A DNA stretch of 64,000 nt from Geobacteraceae bacterium (GTDB taxonomy: Bacteria; Desulfobacterota; Desulfuromonadia; Geobacterales; Pseudopelobacteraceae). The stretch is from assembly GCA_013336525.1 (NCBI GenBank), contig JAAXTM010000002.1, positions 186,001-250,000 of the forward strand, written 5' to 3'. The stretch's first letter is position 1; the number at the start of each line of letters is the position of its first letter. Positions 1 through 9,210 of the stretch are shown piece after piece. The position numbers and the translations under genes were made by a program. The notes beneath the pieces were generated by a model. That model made no database searches, was not told the DNA's origin, and worked only from the letters and a program-made list of their open reading frames with translations.

Positions 1-1
1 C

Positions 2-1198
2 TTGAAGAACGTCGATGTGGTGGTGATATCATCCGCCGTGCATGACGACAACCCCGAAGTGGCAGAAGCCAGGAAACTGCACGTTCCGGTCATTCCCCGA
101 GCAGAAATGCTGGCTGAACTGATGCGAATGAAGTACGGCATTGCCATTGCGGGCACTCATGGAAAAACCACCACAACCTCAATGGCGGCGGCCATTCTGG
201 GACATGCCGGTATTGATCCGACCGTAGTGATCGGCGGCAAATTAAATGCCATCGGCACCAATGCACAGATCGGAGAAGGTAAATTCCTGCTTGCCGAGGC
301 GGACGAGTCAGACGGTTCCTTTCTGCTACTTTCGCCGACTATTGCCGTTGTAACCAATATCGATGCCGACCACCTCGACCATTATTCCGGTATTGAGGAG
401 ATCAAGGATACTTTTGTCGAATTTATCAACAAGGTCCCCTTTTATGGCCTGGCTGTCCTCTGCCTGGATGACAGTAATATCCGCGAGATTCTGCCACGTG
501 TAAAAAAACGGTATATGACTTACGGGCTCTCAGCCCAGGCGGATATCCGTGCCACTCATATCAGACACGATGGTTTCCAGACTTCATTTGTCGCCCATTT
601 CAAAGGTTATCGATTGGGTGAAATTTCCTTCCCGATGCCGGGCCCGCATAATGTGCTGAACGCCATGGCTTGTATCGCAGTGGCTCTTGAGCTGGATGTG
701 CCTTTTACCGCCATCCAGGAAGGTTTTGCTACATTCAGCGGCGTCGGGCGACGCTTTACCGTCAAGGGAGAACCAAAGGGTATCATGGTGGTAGACGATT
801 ATGGTCATCACCCGGCCGAAATCAAGGCGACTCTGGCAGCAGCTCGCCAGGGATGGCCGGAGCGGCGCATTGTGGCTGCATTTCAACCGCATCGATACAG
901 TCGTACCAATGAACTATTCAAAGATTTTGTGACCGCATTCTACGATGCTGATGTACTTATTCTTACTGACGTGTATGCCGCCGGAGAGCAGCCTATCGAA
1001 GGGGCTACAGCGGAACGCCTGGCTCACGAGATACGCCGCCACGGCCAGAAGGATGTGACCTGGATCGCCAATCGGGAGCTGATCCCCGAGCATCTGGCCG
1101 GAACCGTCCGCGAAGGCGACATTGTTATAACGCTCGGAGCCGGTAACATCTGGCAGCAGGGAGAAGCGCTGGTACGGCTGTTAGGGGAAGAAAGCTGA
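2..1198 (+). CDS. murC: UDP-N-acetylmuramate--L-alanine ligase, 5' partial
   Basis: Cytoplasmic Mur ligase that joins L-alanine to UDP-MurNAc using ATP, the first step of the peptidoglycan peptide stem. The ATP-binding GTHGKTTT loop is at visible residues 51-58, and the [10 protein letters not shown] segment of the C-terminal domain is near residue 265. In complete MurC proteins the P-loop lies roughly 110 residues in, so about 60 N-terminal residues lie left of the window; the apparent TTG start at base 2 is not the real start. The stop at 1196-1198 abuts or overlaps the possible start of murB, which fits a translationally coupled division and cell-wall operon read rightward. Confidence 0.95.
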   Translation: MKNVDVVVISSAVHDDNPEVAEARKLHVPVIPRAEMLAELMRMKYGIAIAGTHGKTTTTSMAAAILGHAGIDPTVVIGGKLNAIGTNAQIGEGKFLLAEADESDGSFLLLSPTIAVVTNIDADHLDHYSGIEEIKDTFVEFINKVPFYGLAVLCLDDSNIREILPRVKKRYMTYGLSAQADIRATHIRHDGFQTSFVAHFKGYRLGEISFPMPGPHNVLNAMACIAVALELDVPFTAIQEGFATFSGVGRRFTVKGEPKGIMVVDDYGHHPAEIKATLAAARQGWPERRIVAAFQPHRYSRTNELFKDFVTAFYDADVLILTDVYAAGEQPIEGATAERLAHEIRRHGQKDVTWIANRELIPEHLAGTVREGDIVITLGAGNIWQQGEALVRLLGEES

Positions 1199-1227
1199 AG
1201 CCTGAAACGCCGGAAATACGCGGGCAG

Positions 1228-2082
1228 TTGCTGCAGCACGAACCGATGAGTCTCCATACCTCTCTCAAGGTAGGCGGACCGGCTGATTTTTACGCTATTC
1301 CAGAGGATGCAGAAGATCTGCAGCGTCTACTGTCCTGGTTACGTAATCGGAATATCCAATGGATGCCTGCAGGCAGAGGGTATAACCTGCTGGTGCGGGA
1401 CAAAGGGATCCGTGGAGCGGTGATCTCGCTGGAACGCTTCGACCACATCACAGCAATCGAGGGGACGCTGATTAAGGCTGAGGCCGGCGTAGAAAACCTT
1501 GCGGTGGTCAGGTTTGCCCAGCGACTGGGATTAGGTGGCATCGGATTTATCTCGGGGATTCCGGGTACAATCGGCGGTGCGATAAAAATGAACGCCGGTG
1601 CTTATGGCATGGGGCTACTGGAGAGAACTGATCGCCTGACTCTGTTGCGGAACGGAATAGTCTCTGATTTCCGTATGGATGAGCTGGACTACGGTTACCG
1701 TCATCTAAAACTGGATGATGGCGATATCGTACTGGCCGCGACATTTAGGCTGGAAGAACGCGAATCACCATATACCGAGGATGAGATTCGCAAGGATCTG
1801 GAATTGCGGCGAACAAAGCATAACGTTGGACATCCCAGCGCTGGATCGTTCTTTAAAAACCCACAAGGACATGCTGCCTGGCGGTTGATAGATGCGGCTG
1901 GAATGCGTGGTGCAAAAGTCGGCGGCGCCGAGGTTTCTGAGGTGCACAGCAACTTCCTGGTAAACACTGGAGGCGCAACAGCAGCCGATTTTTTGTCTCT
2001 TGCGGTGATGGTAAAAAATGCTGTGTTTGAAACATCCGGCGTAACACTTGAGGAAGAGGTACGAATAGTAGGCGAAGCTTAG
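1228..2082 (+). CDS. murB: UDP-N-acetylenolpyruvoylglucosamine reductase
   Basis: FAD enzyme that reduces UDP-GlcNAc-enolpyruvate to UDP-MurNAc with NADPH. Visible signs are the N-terminal HTSLKVGGPAD FAD-domain motif, SGIPGTIGGA near residue 110, the catalytic-serine segment SAGSFFKNP near residue 205 and a terminal EVRIVGEA carrying the expected glutamate. The start is uncertain. TTG 1228 has no clear ribosome site, ATG 1246 is internal to the conserved N-terminus, and the frame stays open upstream to a CTG at 1195 that sits 4-5 bases after AGGGGAAG and overlaps the murC stop as CTGA. The CTG start would add 11 residues similar in position to the usual MurB leader. Confidence 0.93.
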   Translation: MLQHEPMSLHTSLKVGGPADFYAIPEDAEDLQRLLSWLRNRNIQWMPAGRGYNLLVRDKGIRGAVISLERFDHITAIEGTLIKAEAGVENLAVVRFAQRLGLGGIGFISGIPGTIGGAIKMNAGAYGMGLLERTDRLTLLRNGIVSDFRMDELDYGYRHLKLDDGDIVLAATFRLEERESPYTEDEIRKDLELRRTKHNVGHPSAGSFFKNPQGHAAWRLIDAAGMRGAKVGGAEVSEVHSNFLVNTGGATAADFLSLAVMVKNAVFETSGVTLEEEVRIVGEA

Positions 2083-2110
2083 TCTTGGCTTGCGATAGAA
2101 AGGTTTTCAG

Positions 2111-3037
2111 ATGATGAAATCAAAAAAAATTGGCGTACTGCTCGGCGGACTTTCAGCCGAGCGTGATGTTTCGCTGAAAAGTGGCACCGCAGTTCACCAG
2201 GCGCTCGTTGCACAGGGGTATAATGCCGTGGCTATTGATGTCGGGCGAGACCTGCCTGATGTTCTGAGGCGAGAGGGGATCGAGGTGGCCTTCATAGCCC
2301 TCCACGGCCGTTACGGAGAAGACGGCTGCGTGCAGGGATTGCTGGAACTGATGCAGATCCCGTACACCGGATCCGGCGTACTGGCGAGTGCTTTGGCCAT
2401 GCATAAGCGCTACAGCAAACAAACCTTCGCCGCCAGCGGCATCCTCACGGCACCCTTTTGCTGCTACCGTCGCTGTGAAACCGTGGCTTTGGCTGACCTG
2501 CCGTTCGCCCTGCCTCTGGTTGTCAAGCCGGTCCAGGAGGGCTCCTCGGTCGGCGTCTCAATTGTCAGGGAAGAGGCTCAGTTGGCAAAAGCGCTTGAAC
2601 TCGCTTTCCACCATGATGATGAGATACTGGTAGAGATGTATATAAAGGGTCAGGAGATACAGATAGGCATATTGGACGACCGTCCGATAGGAGCAATCGA
2701 GATTGTTCCTAAAAATGAATTCTACGACTTTGAAGCCAAATACACAGACGGCATGGCCGAACACGTATTCCCGGCACGGCTGACACAGGAATTGTATGAA
2801 AAAGCTCAGCAGATCGGCCTGGCGGCCCACCGGGCCCTGGGGTGCAAGGGTTATAGCCGCGTAGATCTTCTGGTGACAACGGCTGGCGACTGCTATGTGC
2901 TGGAAGTCAATACACTGCCCGGTATGACAGCACTTTCACTTCTCCCTGAAATTGCTGCAAAAGGAGCCGGATTGCAGTTTGAGGCACTTGTCTCGCGTAT
3001 TATTGAATCAGCAGCTCTTTCGACCAAGGTAAACTAA
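2111..3037 (+). CDS. ddl: D-alanine--D-alanine ligase
   Basis: ATP-grasp ligase making the D-Ala-D-Ala dipeptide for the muropeptide terminus. The protein begins [21 protein letters not shown], typical of Ddl. EGSSVGVS near residue 145 and the metal-binding EVNTLPGMT near residue 264 mark the ATP-grasp core. Length (about 308 residues) is normal. Two ATG codons lie in tandem at 2111 and 2114; AAAGG about 8 bases upstream serves either. The gene follows murB by 28 bases and precedes ftsQ by 4, so it is part of the same transcription unit. Confidence 0.96.
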   Translation: MMKSKKIGVLLGGLSAERDVSLKSGTAVHQALVAQGYNAVAIDVGRDLPDVLRREGIEVAFIALHGRYGEDGCVQGLLELMQIPYTGSGVLASALAMHKRYSKQTFAASGILTAPFCCYRRCETVALADLPFALPLVVKPVQEGSSVGVSIVREEAQLAKALELAFHHDDEILVEMYIKGQEIQIGILDDRPIGAIEIVPKNEFYDFEAKYTDGMAEHVFPARLTQELYEKAQQIGLAAHRALGCKGYSRVDLLVTTAGDCYVLEVNTLPGMTALSLLPEIAAKGAGLQFEALVSRIIESAALSTKVN

Positions 3038-3041
3038 CAAA

Positions 3042-3866
3042 ATGCGGGACTTCGCAAAATCTTCATACAAGCGCGGAAAGGTAGCGCCCAATAGAGTAAA
3101 GATCCAGCGCACACCACTGGACCTGAAGAAGTATCTGCGTCCGCTGAAGGGTATTGCTACAGGACTGTTTGCTATTACGCTTGTGTGTGGCGTACTGTTT
3201 GGTTGTTATCGAGCCATCACAACGATAACCATGTTCTCTCTCAAATCAATTGAAGTAACTAACACCAAACACCTGACCAGAGATGAAATACTCGGCTTGG
3301 CCGGTTTGGAGACGGGTAAAGATCTCCTCGGAATGGACCTGAAGCGCATGGGAGAGCATATTTTACAGAATCCATGGGTGGAAACTGTGCGCATTAACCG
3401 CTATTTTCCAGATACCGTTTCTATAGTTATTACCGAGCGTGAACCGATCGCAATCGTTAACATGGGGTTCATTTACTATCTTGACCATAAGGGGAACGTC
3501 TTTAAAGTTCTCAACCAGGGTGACAGACTCGACTTTCCGGTTGTCACCGGTTTAAGCGAAGAAGAACTGGAAAAAGACCCTAAGGGGACTAAGGAGGCGC
3601 TTGAAACTACCTGCGACCTCCTTAAGATATTACGTGAAAAAGGCGCATTTATCCTTGCGGATGTATCAGAGATTCATTACGATAAGGGTTATGGTTTTAC
3701 ACTGTTTACCGCTGCCGGCTCTCTTCCGATCAAGATCGGTGCGGGGGATTTCAACTCAAAGGTCGAGAGGTTCGCACGTATCTATCAGAATCTGATGGTA
3801 CAATTACCGTCAATTCATTATATTGATCTCGACTTCAACGATAAAATAATTGTTAAAAAAAGCTAG
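3042..3866 (+). CDS. ftsQ: Cell division protein FtsQ
   Basis: Bitopic inner-membrane divisome protein that links early cytoplasmic and late periplasmic division proteins. A basic cytoplasmic tail of about 40 residues precedes one membrane helix (around residues 40-62). A POTRA domain follows (FSLKSIEVTNTKHLT through the ITEREPIAIV strand, about residues 66-135), then the FtsQ beta domain to residue 274. It starts 4 bases after the ddl stop, so coupling is likely. Spacing to ftsA is 35 bases. Confidence 0.93.
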   Translation: MRDFAKSSYKRGKVAPNRVKIQRTPLDLKKYLRPLKGIATGLFAITLVCGVLFGCYRAITTITMFSLKSIEVTNTKHLTRDEILGLAGLETGKDLLGMDLKRMGEHILQNPWVETVRINRYFPDTVSIVITEREPIAIVNMGFIYYLDHKGNVFKVLNQGDRLDFPVVTGLSEEELEKDPKGTKEALETTCDLLKILREKGAFILADVSEIHYDKGYGFTLFTAAGSLPIKIGAGDFNSKVERFARIYQNLMVQLPSIHYIDLDFNDKIIVKKS

Positions 3867-3901
3867 TTCTCACATTTTGTTTTTCAGCAGGGGGGAGTGG
3901 T

Positions 3902-5140
3902 ATGTCAGCAACAAAACGGGATAATCTGATTGTCGGCCTCGACATCGGTACAACCAAGATTTGCGCCATTGTCGGCAATGTCACGGAAGAGGGTATTGAT
4001 ATCGTCGGCATAGGAACCAGCCCTTCCAGCGGACTTCGTAAGGGAGTGGTTATCAATATTGAAAGTACCGTAGGGGCAATACGCAAAGCCATCGAGGAAG
4101 CGGAATTGATGGCAGGATGTGAGATCAAGTCGGTATACGCCGGCATTGCCGGCGGTCATATCAAGGGGTTGAACTCCAATGGCGTCATCGCAATCAAGAA
4201 TCGCGAGGTTTCTCAGGAGGATGTTCGCCGGGTTATTGATGCAGCAAAAGCAATTAACATCCCGATGGATCGTGAGGTCCTCCACATTCTGCCGCAGGAA
4301 TTCATCATTGACGAACAGGACGGCATCCGCGAACCGCTTGGCATGAGCGGTGTCAGGCTTGAAGCCAAGGTGCATATCGTCACCGGAGCTGTAGCCAGCG
4401 CCCAGAACATAGTCAAATCCTGCAACCGGGCAGGACTTGATGTAGCCGACATCGTACTGGAGCAGTTGGCGTCATCACACGCTGTCCTTTCCGAAGACGA
4501 GAAAGAGCTGGGTGTCTGCATGGTAGATATCGGTGGCGGAACAACCGACATAGCCATTTTTGCCGACGGGGCGATCAAGTATACGTCTGTTATATCTCTT
4601 GGGGGCAATCAGCTTACAAACGACATTGCCGTAGGGCTGCGCACCCCGTTTGCCGAGGCTGAAAAGATCAAACAGAAATACGGATGCTGCCTGGCTTCGC
4701 TGGTTGGCAAGGAAGATAAGATTGAAGTGCCAAGCGTTGGCGGACGCAAGCCACGCGAACTTTCACGTAACGTATTATGTGAAATACTTGGGCCACGTAT
4801 GGAGGAGATTTTCTCGCTCGTCAACCGTGAGATCATCAAATCAGGGCTGGAAGATTCTATTGCATCAGGTGTTGTTATCACAGGCGGTTCAAGCATTCTG
4901 GAAGGGATACCGGAATTGGCTGAGCAGATTTTCAATCTTCCGGTACGGCGAGGACTCCCGCAAAAAATAGGGGGCTTGAATGATGTCGTAAAATCTCCGG
5001 TTTACGCCACTGGCGTCGGCCTCGTTGTTTACGGTAGCCGTAACTCCGGTTCAAGGGAGTTCCCAACCGGCAAGCCGGAAGCAAACCTGTTTGGATCTGT
5101 TTTAGGGCGGATGAAGGGCTGGTTCAGCGAATTTTTCTAG
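3902..5140 (+). CDS. ftsA: Cell division protein FtsA
   Basis: Actin-like ATPase that tethers FtsZ filaments to the membrane and recruits later divisome proteins. Phosphate-1 motif GLDIGTTKICAIVG lies at residues 12-25, the phosphate-2 motif VDIGGGTTDIAIF near 205-217, and the adenosine motif VVITGGSSILEGI near 320. The 1C-domain insert between subdomains is present. The C-terminus ends in a short amphipathic helix (GRMKGWFSEFF), the usual membrane-targeting sequence. A GGGGGAG ribosome site lies 7-13 bases before the ATG. A strong hairpin terminator follows. Confidence 0.96.
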   Translation: MSATKRDNLIVGLDIGTTKICAIVGNVTEEGIDIVGIGTSPSSGLRKGVVINIESTVGAIRKAIEEAELMAGCEIKSVYAGIAGGHIKGLNSNGVIAIKNREVSQEDVRRVIDAAKAINIPMDREVLHILPQEFIIDEQDGIREPLGMSGVRLEAKVHIVTGAVASAQNIVKSCNRAGLDVADIVLEQLASSHAVLSEDEKELGVCMVDIGGGTTDIAIFADGAIKYTSVISLGGNQLTNDIAVGLRTPFAEAEKIKQKYGCCLASLVGKEDKIEVPSVGGRKPRELSRNVLCEILGPRMEEIFSLVNREIIKSGLEDSIASGVVITGGSSILEGIPELAEQIFNLPVRRGLPQKIGGLNDVVKSPVYATGVGLVVYGSRNSGSREFPTGKPEANLFGSVLGRMKGWFSEFF

Positions 5141-5166
5141 CACCAACTAATTTTATTATGTGACTT

Positions 5167-5206
5167 CAGGCCGTTTACCATATCTTGTGTAAACGGCCTG
5201 TTCTTT
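5167..5206 (+). terminator. Rho-independent terminator after ftsA
   Basis: A perfect 12-bp stem (5167-5178 pairing with 5189-5200, CAGGCCGTTTAC and its complement) with a 10-base loop is followed by TTCTTTAATT. It lies 26 bases after the ftsA stop, so most transcription from the mur-fts operon should end before ftsZ. Confidence 0.8.
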
Positions 5207-5308
5207 AATTAGAACGACTAACTCTGACAGCCGTTTCAGTAAACAATCCTCTAACACTCTGTTTTCTAAAGACACCTTTTTACTGCAAAAAATATATTAT
5301 TTTTTCCT

Positions 5309-5337
5309 TTGATTCTTGGCTTAATTGGGGTTACATT
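5309..5337 (+). promoter_or_regulatory. Candidate sigma-70 promoter for ftsZ
   Basis: TTGATT (5309-5314), 17 bases, TACATT (5332-5337) lies in an AT-rich leader between the ftsA terminator and ftsZ. The hexamers are imperfect, but a separate ftsZ promoter is needed if the upstream hairpin works as a terminator. A GGGGGG ribosome site precedes the ftsZ ATG. Confidence 0.4.
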
Positions 5338-5386
5338 TCTAAAAATAACAATTAAATATAACCATAAATTATATAGGGGGGATTGA

Positions 5387-6556
5387 ATGTTTGAATTTGA
5401 TGAGACTATTGAGCAAAGTGCTGTAATTAAAGTGATCGGGGTCGGTGGCGGCGGCGGTAATGCCGTCAATACCATGATATCCAGCTCCATACATAAAGTG
5501 GATTTTATTGTCGCCAACACAGATGCCCAATCCCTCCGAACTTCAAAAGCACCGGTTAAGCTCCAGCTCGGCCGTGAGTTGACCAAAGGACTTGGCGCCG
5601 GCTCAAAGCCGGAAGTCGGAACGGCTGCAGCTCTTGAAAATAAAGAACAACTGGTAGAAGCTATCAAAGGGTCGGATCTGGTCTTCATCGCTGCCGGCAT
5701 GGGCGGCGGCACCGGTACCGGTGCAGCACCTGTGATTGCTGAAGCCGCACGTGAAACCGGCGTACTGACGGTCGGGGTCGTCACCAAACCATTCACATAT
5801 GAAGGCAAAGCACGTTCGGTACTTGCTGAACAAGGCATAGCTGAACTCAAAAAGCATGTCGATTCACTGATCATCATCCCCAATGATCGCCTTATAAGCC
5901 TGGCCAGCAAAAACATGTCCCTGTTTGATGCGTTCAAACCCTCTGATGACGTTCTGCGTCAGGCGGTTCAGGGAATTTCAGAGTTGATTACCTCTACCGG
6001 CTTAATGAACCTCGACTTTGCCGATGTGAAGACCGTCATGAGCGTTCGCGGCATGGCCATGATGGGCATTGGCATGGGAAGTGGCGACAATCGTGCAGCT
6101 GATGCGGTAAACAACGCCATCTCCAGCCCATTGCTGGAAGATAATGACATCTCCGGAGCCAAGGGCGTACTGGTCAACATCACCGGATCAGAAGCCATGA
6201 CCATGGACGATTACAATACTGTTAACCGTATTGTTCACGAGAAAGTCCACGAAGATGCCAACATCAAGATCGGTGTTGTTCGTGATGACGAGATGGGCGA
6301 AAACATCAAGGTGACTGTCATTGCCACAGGCTTTGGTGATCGCTTTGACGCTGAAAAAAGTCGTGACATTCGCAGAAGCAGCTTGTCGTTAGCTGAAAAG
6401 CATGTTGCCAGTCCAGCATCCCTGGATCGACCAACCTTCCAGCGTGATCGTGAAAAAAACGAGAATGTTACGCGCATTCGTCCGGCAGTATCATTTATTG
6501 AAGAGGATGAAGATCAATATGACATTCCGACTTTTTTGCGCAAATCTGTGGATTAA
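5387..6556 (+). CDS. ftsZ: Cell division protein FtsZ
   Basis: Tubulin-like GTPase that forms the cytokinetic Z-ring. The N-terminal GVGGGGGNAVN loop (residues 18-28) and the tubulin signature GGGTGTGAAPV (about 106-116) form the GTP site; the T7-loop region containing NLDFADVKT is near 206. A variable linker (about 318-375) leads to the C-terminal peptide YDIPTFLRKSVD, which binds FtsA and other partners. The length of 389 is typical. It has its own leader and is closed by a palindromic terminator. Confidence 0.97.
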   Translation: MFEFDETIEQSAVIKVIGVGGGGGNAVNTMISSSIHKVDFIVANTDAQSLRTSKAPVKLQLGRELTKGLGAGSKPEVGTAAALENKEQLVEAIKGSDLVFIAAGMGGGTGTGAAPVIAEAARETGVLTVGVVTKPFTYEGKARSVLAEQGIAELKKHVDSLIIIPNDRLISLASKNMSLFDAFKPSDDVLRQAVQGISELITSTGLMNLDFADVKTVMSVRGMAMMGIGMGSGDNRAADAVNNAISSPLLEDNDISGAKGVLVNITGSEAMTMDDYNTVNRIVHEKVHEDANIKIGVVRDDEMGENIKVTVIATGFGDRFDAEKSRDIRRSSLSLAEKHVASPASLDRPTFQRDREKNENVTRIRPAVSFIEEDEDQYDIPTFLRKSVD

Positions 6557-6577
6557 AGCCATTTACCATTGATTAAG

Positions 6578-6609
6578 AAAGGGGGCATGCCGTACGGCAT
6601 GCCCCCTTT
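6578..6609. terminator. Bidirectional palindromic terminator between ftsZ and mscL
   Basis: A perfect 32-base palindrome (AAAGGGGGCATGCCGTAC at its left half and centre) has a T-run on each strand's 3' side. It sits between the convergent genes ftsZ and mscL and can stop both. Confidence 0.85.
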
Positions 6610-6637
6610 TATATTTTTATTCCTGAAATACTCGTTA

Positions 6638-7048
6638 TTAATTAACTTTTTTATCCCTGAGCAAATCCCGGATTTCGGTGAGTAACAACTCTTGATTAGG
6701 TATCGCTGTCGGCTCAGCAGGAGCCGCTGCTTCATTTTTCTTAAGGGTATTCATGGCTTTTACCGCCATAAACATCGCAAAGGCAATAATAGTGAAATCA
6801 ATGACCGTCTGAAGGAATTTTCCATAACTGATCAGCACAGCCGGTTTATTGTCAATAGCATCTTTAACGACTATTGACAGATTCGAAAAATCAACTCCCC
6901 CCAGAACTACGCCGATAGGAGGCATAATCACGTCGGCGACAAGGGATGAAATTATTTTACCAAAAGCCGCACCGATGATGATGCCTATTGCCATGTCAAC
7001 CACATTTCCCTTAACGGCAAACTCCTTAAACTCCTTCAATACGCTCAT
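6638..7048 (-). CDS. mscL: Large-conductance mechanosensitive channel
   Basis: Inner-membrane pentameric channel that opens under membrane tension to release solutes during hypo-osmotic shock. The N-terminal amphipathic helix ([14 protein letters not shown]) is followed by the pore helix [20 protein letters not shown], a periplasmic loop, a second membrane helix (about residues 73-95) and a charged C-terminal bundle ending in [13 protein letters not shown]. The length of 136 is normal. An AGGGG ribosome site precedes the ATG. It is transcribed alone, divergent from the FKBP gene. Confidence 0.96.
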   Translation of the reverse strand: MSVLKEFKEFAVKGNVVDMAIGIIIGAAFGKIISSLVADVIMPPIGVVLGGVDFSNLSIVVKDAIDNKPAVLISYGKFLQTVIDFTIIAFAMFMAVKAMNTLKKNEAAAPAEPTAIPNQELLLTEIRDLLRDKKVN

Positions 7049-7249
7049 GACACTTACCCCTTAAAATGAATTTAAAACTGTTCAGTTCAATATTATCAGC
7101 AATTATGTATTAAACAATCTATTGTTTTTTCCAGCGAAATAAATGACGTATATTTTATCGACTGCAAATTTTTCTGGACGAACTGAAAACTATCAAGTAT
7201 ATTTAAAAGTTGCACCATATCAACCATACAAGCAATGAGAGGCAATCCA

Positions 7250-7768
7250 ATGGCACAAGCAGAAAAAGGCAATACTGTAACAATCAATTTTACCGGAACA
7301 CTCGAAGATGGAACTGTATTCGACTCGACTCTCGAAGACATGGAATGTAGCGACAACGAATGCTGTGATGACGGCTGCGACGATGGCGGTTGTGGAGATG
7401 ATGAGTGTGGATGTGGCGGCCACGAGAGCGGCCCGATGACCTTTGTTCTTGGTGAGGAGATTCTCTTCCCACAGATCGATGCAGCCATAGTCGGCATGAC
7501 AACAGGCGAGAAAAAGACCGTTAAAATTGCAGCAGCTGACGCATTTGGTGAGTACGACAAAGAAAAGATTTTCACCGTACCACGCAGTGAACTTCCGGAA
7601 GATCTTATCCCTGAAGTCGGTGACGAGCTCAGCCTGTCCAACGAAGATGACGAAGAACTTGAAGTCGTGGTGCTTGAAACAACTGAAGATCAGGTCACCT
7701 TTGACGCCAACCATCCGCTGGCCGGCGAAGACGTCACCTTTGAAATCGAACTCGTAAGCATTGCATAA
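7250..7768 (+). CDS. SlyD-like FKBP prolyl isomerase with internal Cys-rich insert
   Basis: FKBP-type peptidyl-prolyl isomerase and probable chaperone with the two-domain SlyD arrangement: FKBP halves at about residues 5-25 and 60-90, an insert-in-flap domain at about 91-145 (AFGEYDKEKIFTVPRSEL), then a final FKBP strand. ATG 7250 is preferred over the in-frame ATG 7235 because GAGAGG at 7237-7242 is correctly spaced. Between the FDST strand and PMTFVLGE is an extra segment of about 30 residues with seven cysteines, many Asp/Glu and a His, likely a metal-binding loop. SlyD proteins normally carry such residues in the C-terminal tail, which is absent here. Confidence 0.88.
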   Translation: MAQAEKGNTVTINFTGTLEDGTVFDSTLEDMECSDNECCDDGCDDGGCGDDECGCGGHESGPMTFVLGEEILFPQIDAAIVGMTTGEKKTVKIAAADAFGEYDKEKIFTVPRSELPEDLIPEVGDELSLSNEDDEELEVVVLETTEDQVTFDANHPLAGEDVTFEIELVSIA

Positions 7769-7805
7769 AAACCGGTAACAGTAATTTGTTAGCGTTAGCA
7801 ATGTA

Positions 7806-7847
7806 TTTAACAAAAAAAACGGCCAAAAGGCCGTTTTTTTTGTTAAA
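7806..7847. terminator. Bidirectional terminator between FKBP gene and folD
   Basis: A long stem (TTTAAC, eight A, CGGCC pairing with GGCCG, eight T, GTTAAA) has an AAAA loop. A-runs and T-runs on both flanks let it act on both converging genes. Confidence 0.88.
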
Positions 7848-7864
7848 ACTTTTGATGGGACAGA

Positions 7865-8737
7865 TCAGACCAGGTCGAAATTATTCTGATACGCCATAAG
7901 CGTATTAATCATCAGCGCCGCTACAGTCATCCGTCCGACACCACCAGGTACCGGTGTTATCCAGGAACACTTTTTGCTGACATTTTCAAAGTCCACGTCC
8001 CCCACTAGCTTGCCGTTTTCAAGGCGATTGATGCCGACATCTATCAACACAACACCCTCTTTGACCATATCCTCGGTAACGAACCCGGGAATACCGACCG
8101 CCACGACAATAATATCGGCACGCCTTGTTTCATCAAGCAGCAGTTCACGGGGGGTCTCGATATGTGCCAGCGTGACCGTTGCATTACCTATTTCGAAATC
8201 GTTAGAAAGCATGATTGAAATCGGTTTACCAACAATGTTAGAACGACCGATAACGACGCAATGTTTTCCTTTGACAGGTATTTCGTAGAACTGAAGCAGC
8301 TTGCAGATACCGTAAGCGGTAGCCGGCCTGAAAGCCTTCTGCCCCAACGTCATACGGCCGAAATTGGTAGGATGAAAACCGTCAATGTCCTTTGCCGGAT
8401 CAATCGCATTGATGATATTCTGTGGATTAATATGTTTCGGCACCGGCAGCTGCACGATCAGACCATCAGTGGCATGATCAGCGTTGATCTCGGCAATTTT
8501 TGCCAGAAGCTCTGATTCGGAGATGCTTTCCGGAAAACGGAGCAAGGCACTTTCAAAGCCGGCACTTTCGCATGATTTGATCTTGGATTTCACGTATGAT
8601 TCACTGGGAGCATGCTCACCGACCAGTATCACGGTCATGTGCGGTTTGCGCAAACCGGAGTCGACATACCCGACAACTCGCTTGGATATGTCAGCCACCA
8701 GACTTTCAGCACATATTTTCCCATCCAGTAACTTCAT
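7865..8737 (-). CDS. folD: Methylene-THF dehydrogenase / methenyl-THF cyclohydrolase
   Basis: Bifunctional one-carbon enzyme converting 5,10-methylene-THF to 10-formyl-THF with [18 protein letters not shown] (about residues 50-63) holds the catalytic Tyr and Lys, and [10 protein letters not shown] near 97 is the substrate loop. [13 protein letters not shown] near 161 is the nucleotide-binding turn, and [15 protein letters not shown] is near 262. In most family members the last motif reads PGGVGPMT; here the Pro is Arg. Length is normal at 290. It is downstream of ppiC by 14 bases and probably cotranscribed. Confidence 0.95.
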   Translation of the reverse strand: MKLLDGKICAESLVADISKRVVGYVDSGLRKPHMTVILVGEHAPSESYVKSKIKSCESAGFESALLRFPESISESELLAKIAEINADHATDGLIVQLPVPKHINPQNIINAIDPAKDIDGFHPTNFGRMTLGQKAFRPATAYGICKLLQFYEIPVKGKHCVVIGRSNIVGKPISIMLSNDFEIGNATVTLAHIETPRELLLDETRRADIIVVAVGIPGFVTEDMVKEGVVLIDVGINRLENGKLVGDVDFENVSKKCSWITPVPGGVGRMTVAALMINTLMAYQNNFDLV

Positions 8738-8751
8738 AACACGCGTTCCCT

Positions 8752-9033
8752 TTATGCAGTGCGATTCGTAACTTCAATCAAATGATAGCCAAACTGGGTC
8801 TGTACCGGTCCTAGGACTTTTCCGACTTCGCCGGAGAATACAACGGTATCAAACTCCTTTACCATCTGACCCGGGCTGAATTCACCGAGATTGCCACCAT
8901 CTTTGCCTGACGGACACTGGGAATTTTCACGGGCACACGCCGCAAAATCTTCTCCCGCTTCGATTTTTACTTTTAACGCTTCACATGCTTCTTTGGTTGA
9001 CACCAGAATGTGACGGGCAGATGCTTTGGCCAT
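8752..9033 (-). CDS. ppiC: Parvulin-type peptidyl-prolyl isomerase
   Basis: Small single-domain cytoplasmic parvulin that catalyses prolyl cis-trans isomerisation. The 93-residue protein begins [17 protein letters not shown] and contains [18 protein letters not shown] and the closing [11 protein letters not shown], as in E. coli PpiC. The open frame continues upstream, but the ATG at 9033 has AAAGGAG 7-13 bases before it and matches the family start. There is no signal peptide. Confidence 0.93.
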   Translation of the reverse strand: MAKASARHILVSTKEACEALKVKIEAGEDFAACARENSQCPSGKDGGNLGEFSPGQMVKEFDTVVFSGEVGKVLGPVQTQFGYHLIEVTNRTA

Positions 9034-9103
9034 TCTAAACTCCTTTATTGTTTGGTCGGCAGGGATTTTACCTGCTGAGACAGCTTGATGTCTCTTTTTG
9101 ACA

Positions 9104-9131
9104 CTAATACTATCATTAGTCAATATGTCAA
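9104..9131 (-). promoter_or_regulatory. Candidate sigma-70 promoter for ppiC-folD
   Basis: On the - strand TTGACA (9131-9126), 16 bases, TATTAG (9109-9104). The -35 hexamer is perfect. It is about 70 bases upstream of the ppiC ATG. Confidence 0.5.
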
Positions 9132-9210
9132 AAGAAGAACAGTTCCATATTCGTAGCAGGAGTGACGGTAAAGAGTGAAGCAAGGAGCTCCGGTGAGGCT
9201 AGGACCTATG

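Noticed and set aside
584-892. Long antisense frames inside murC, ftsA, pstC, folD, sfrA and other genes
   Set aside because: They mirror well-supported coding frames, lack ribosome sites and have no recognisable domains.
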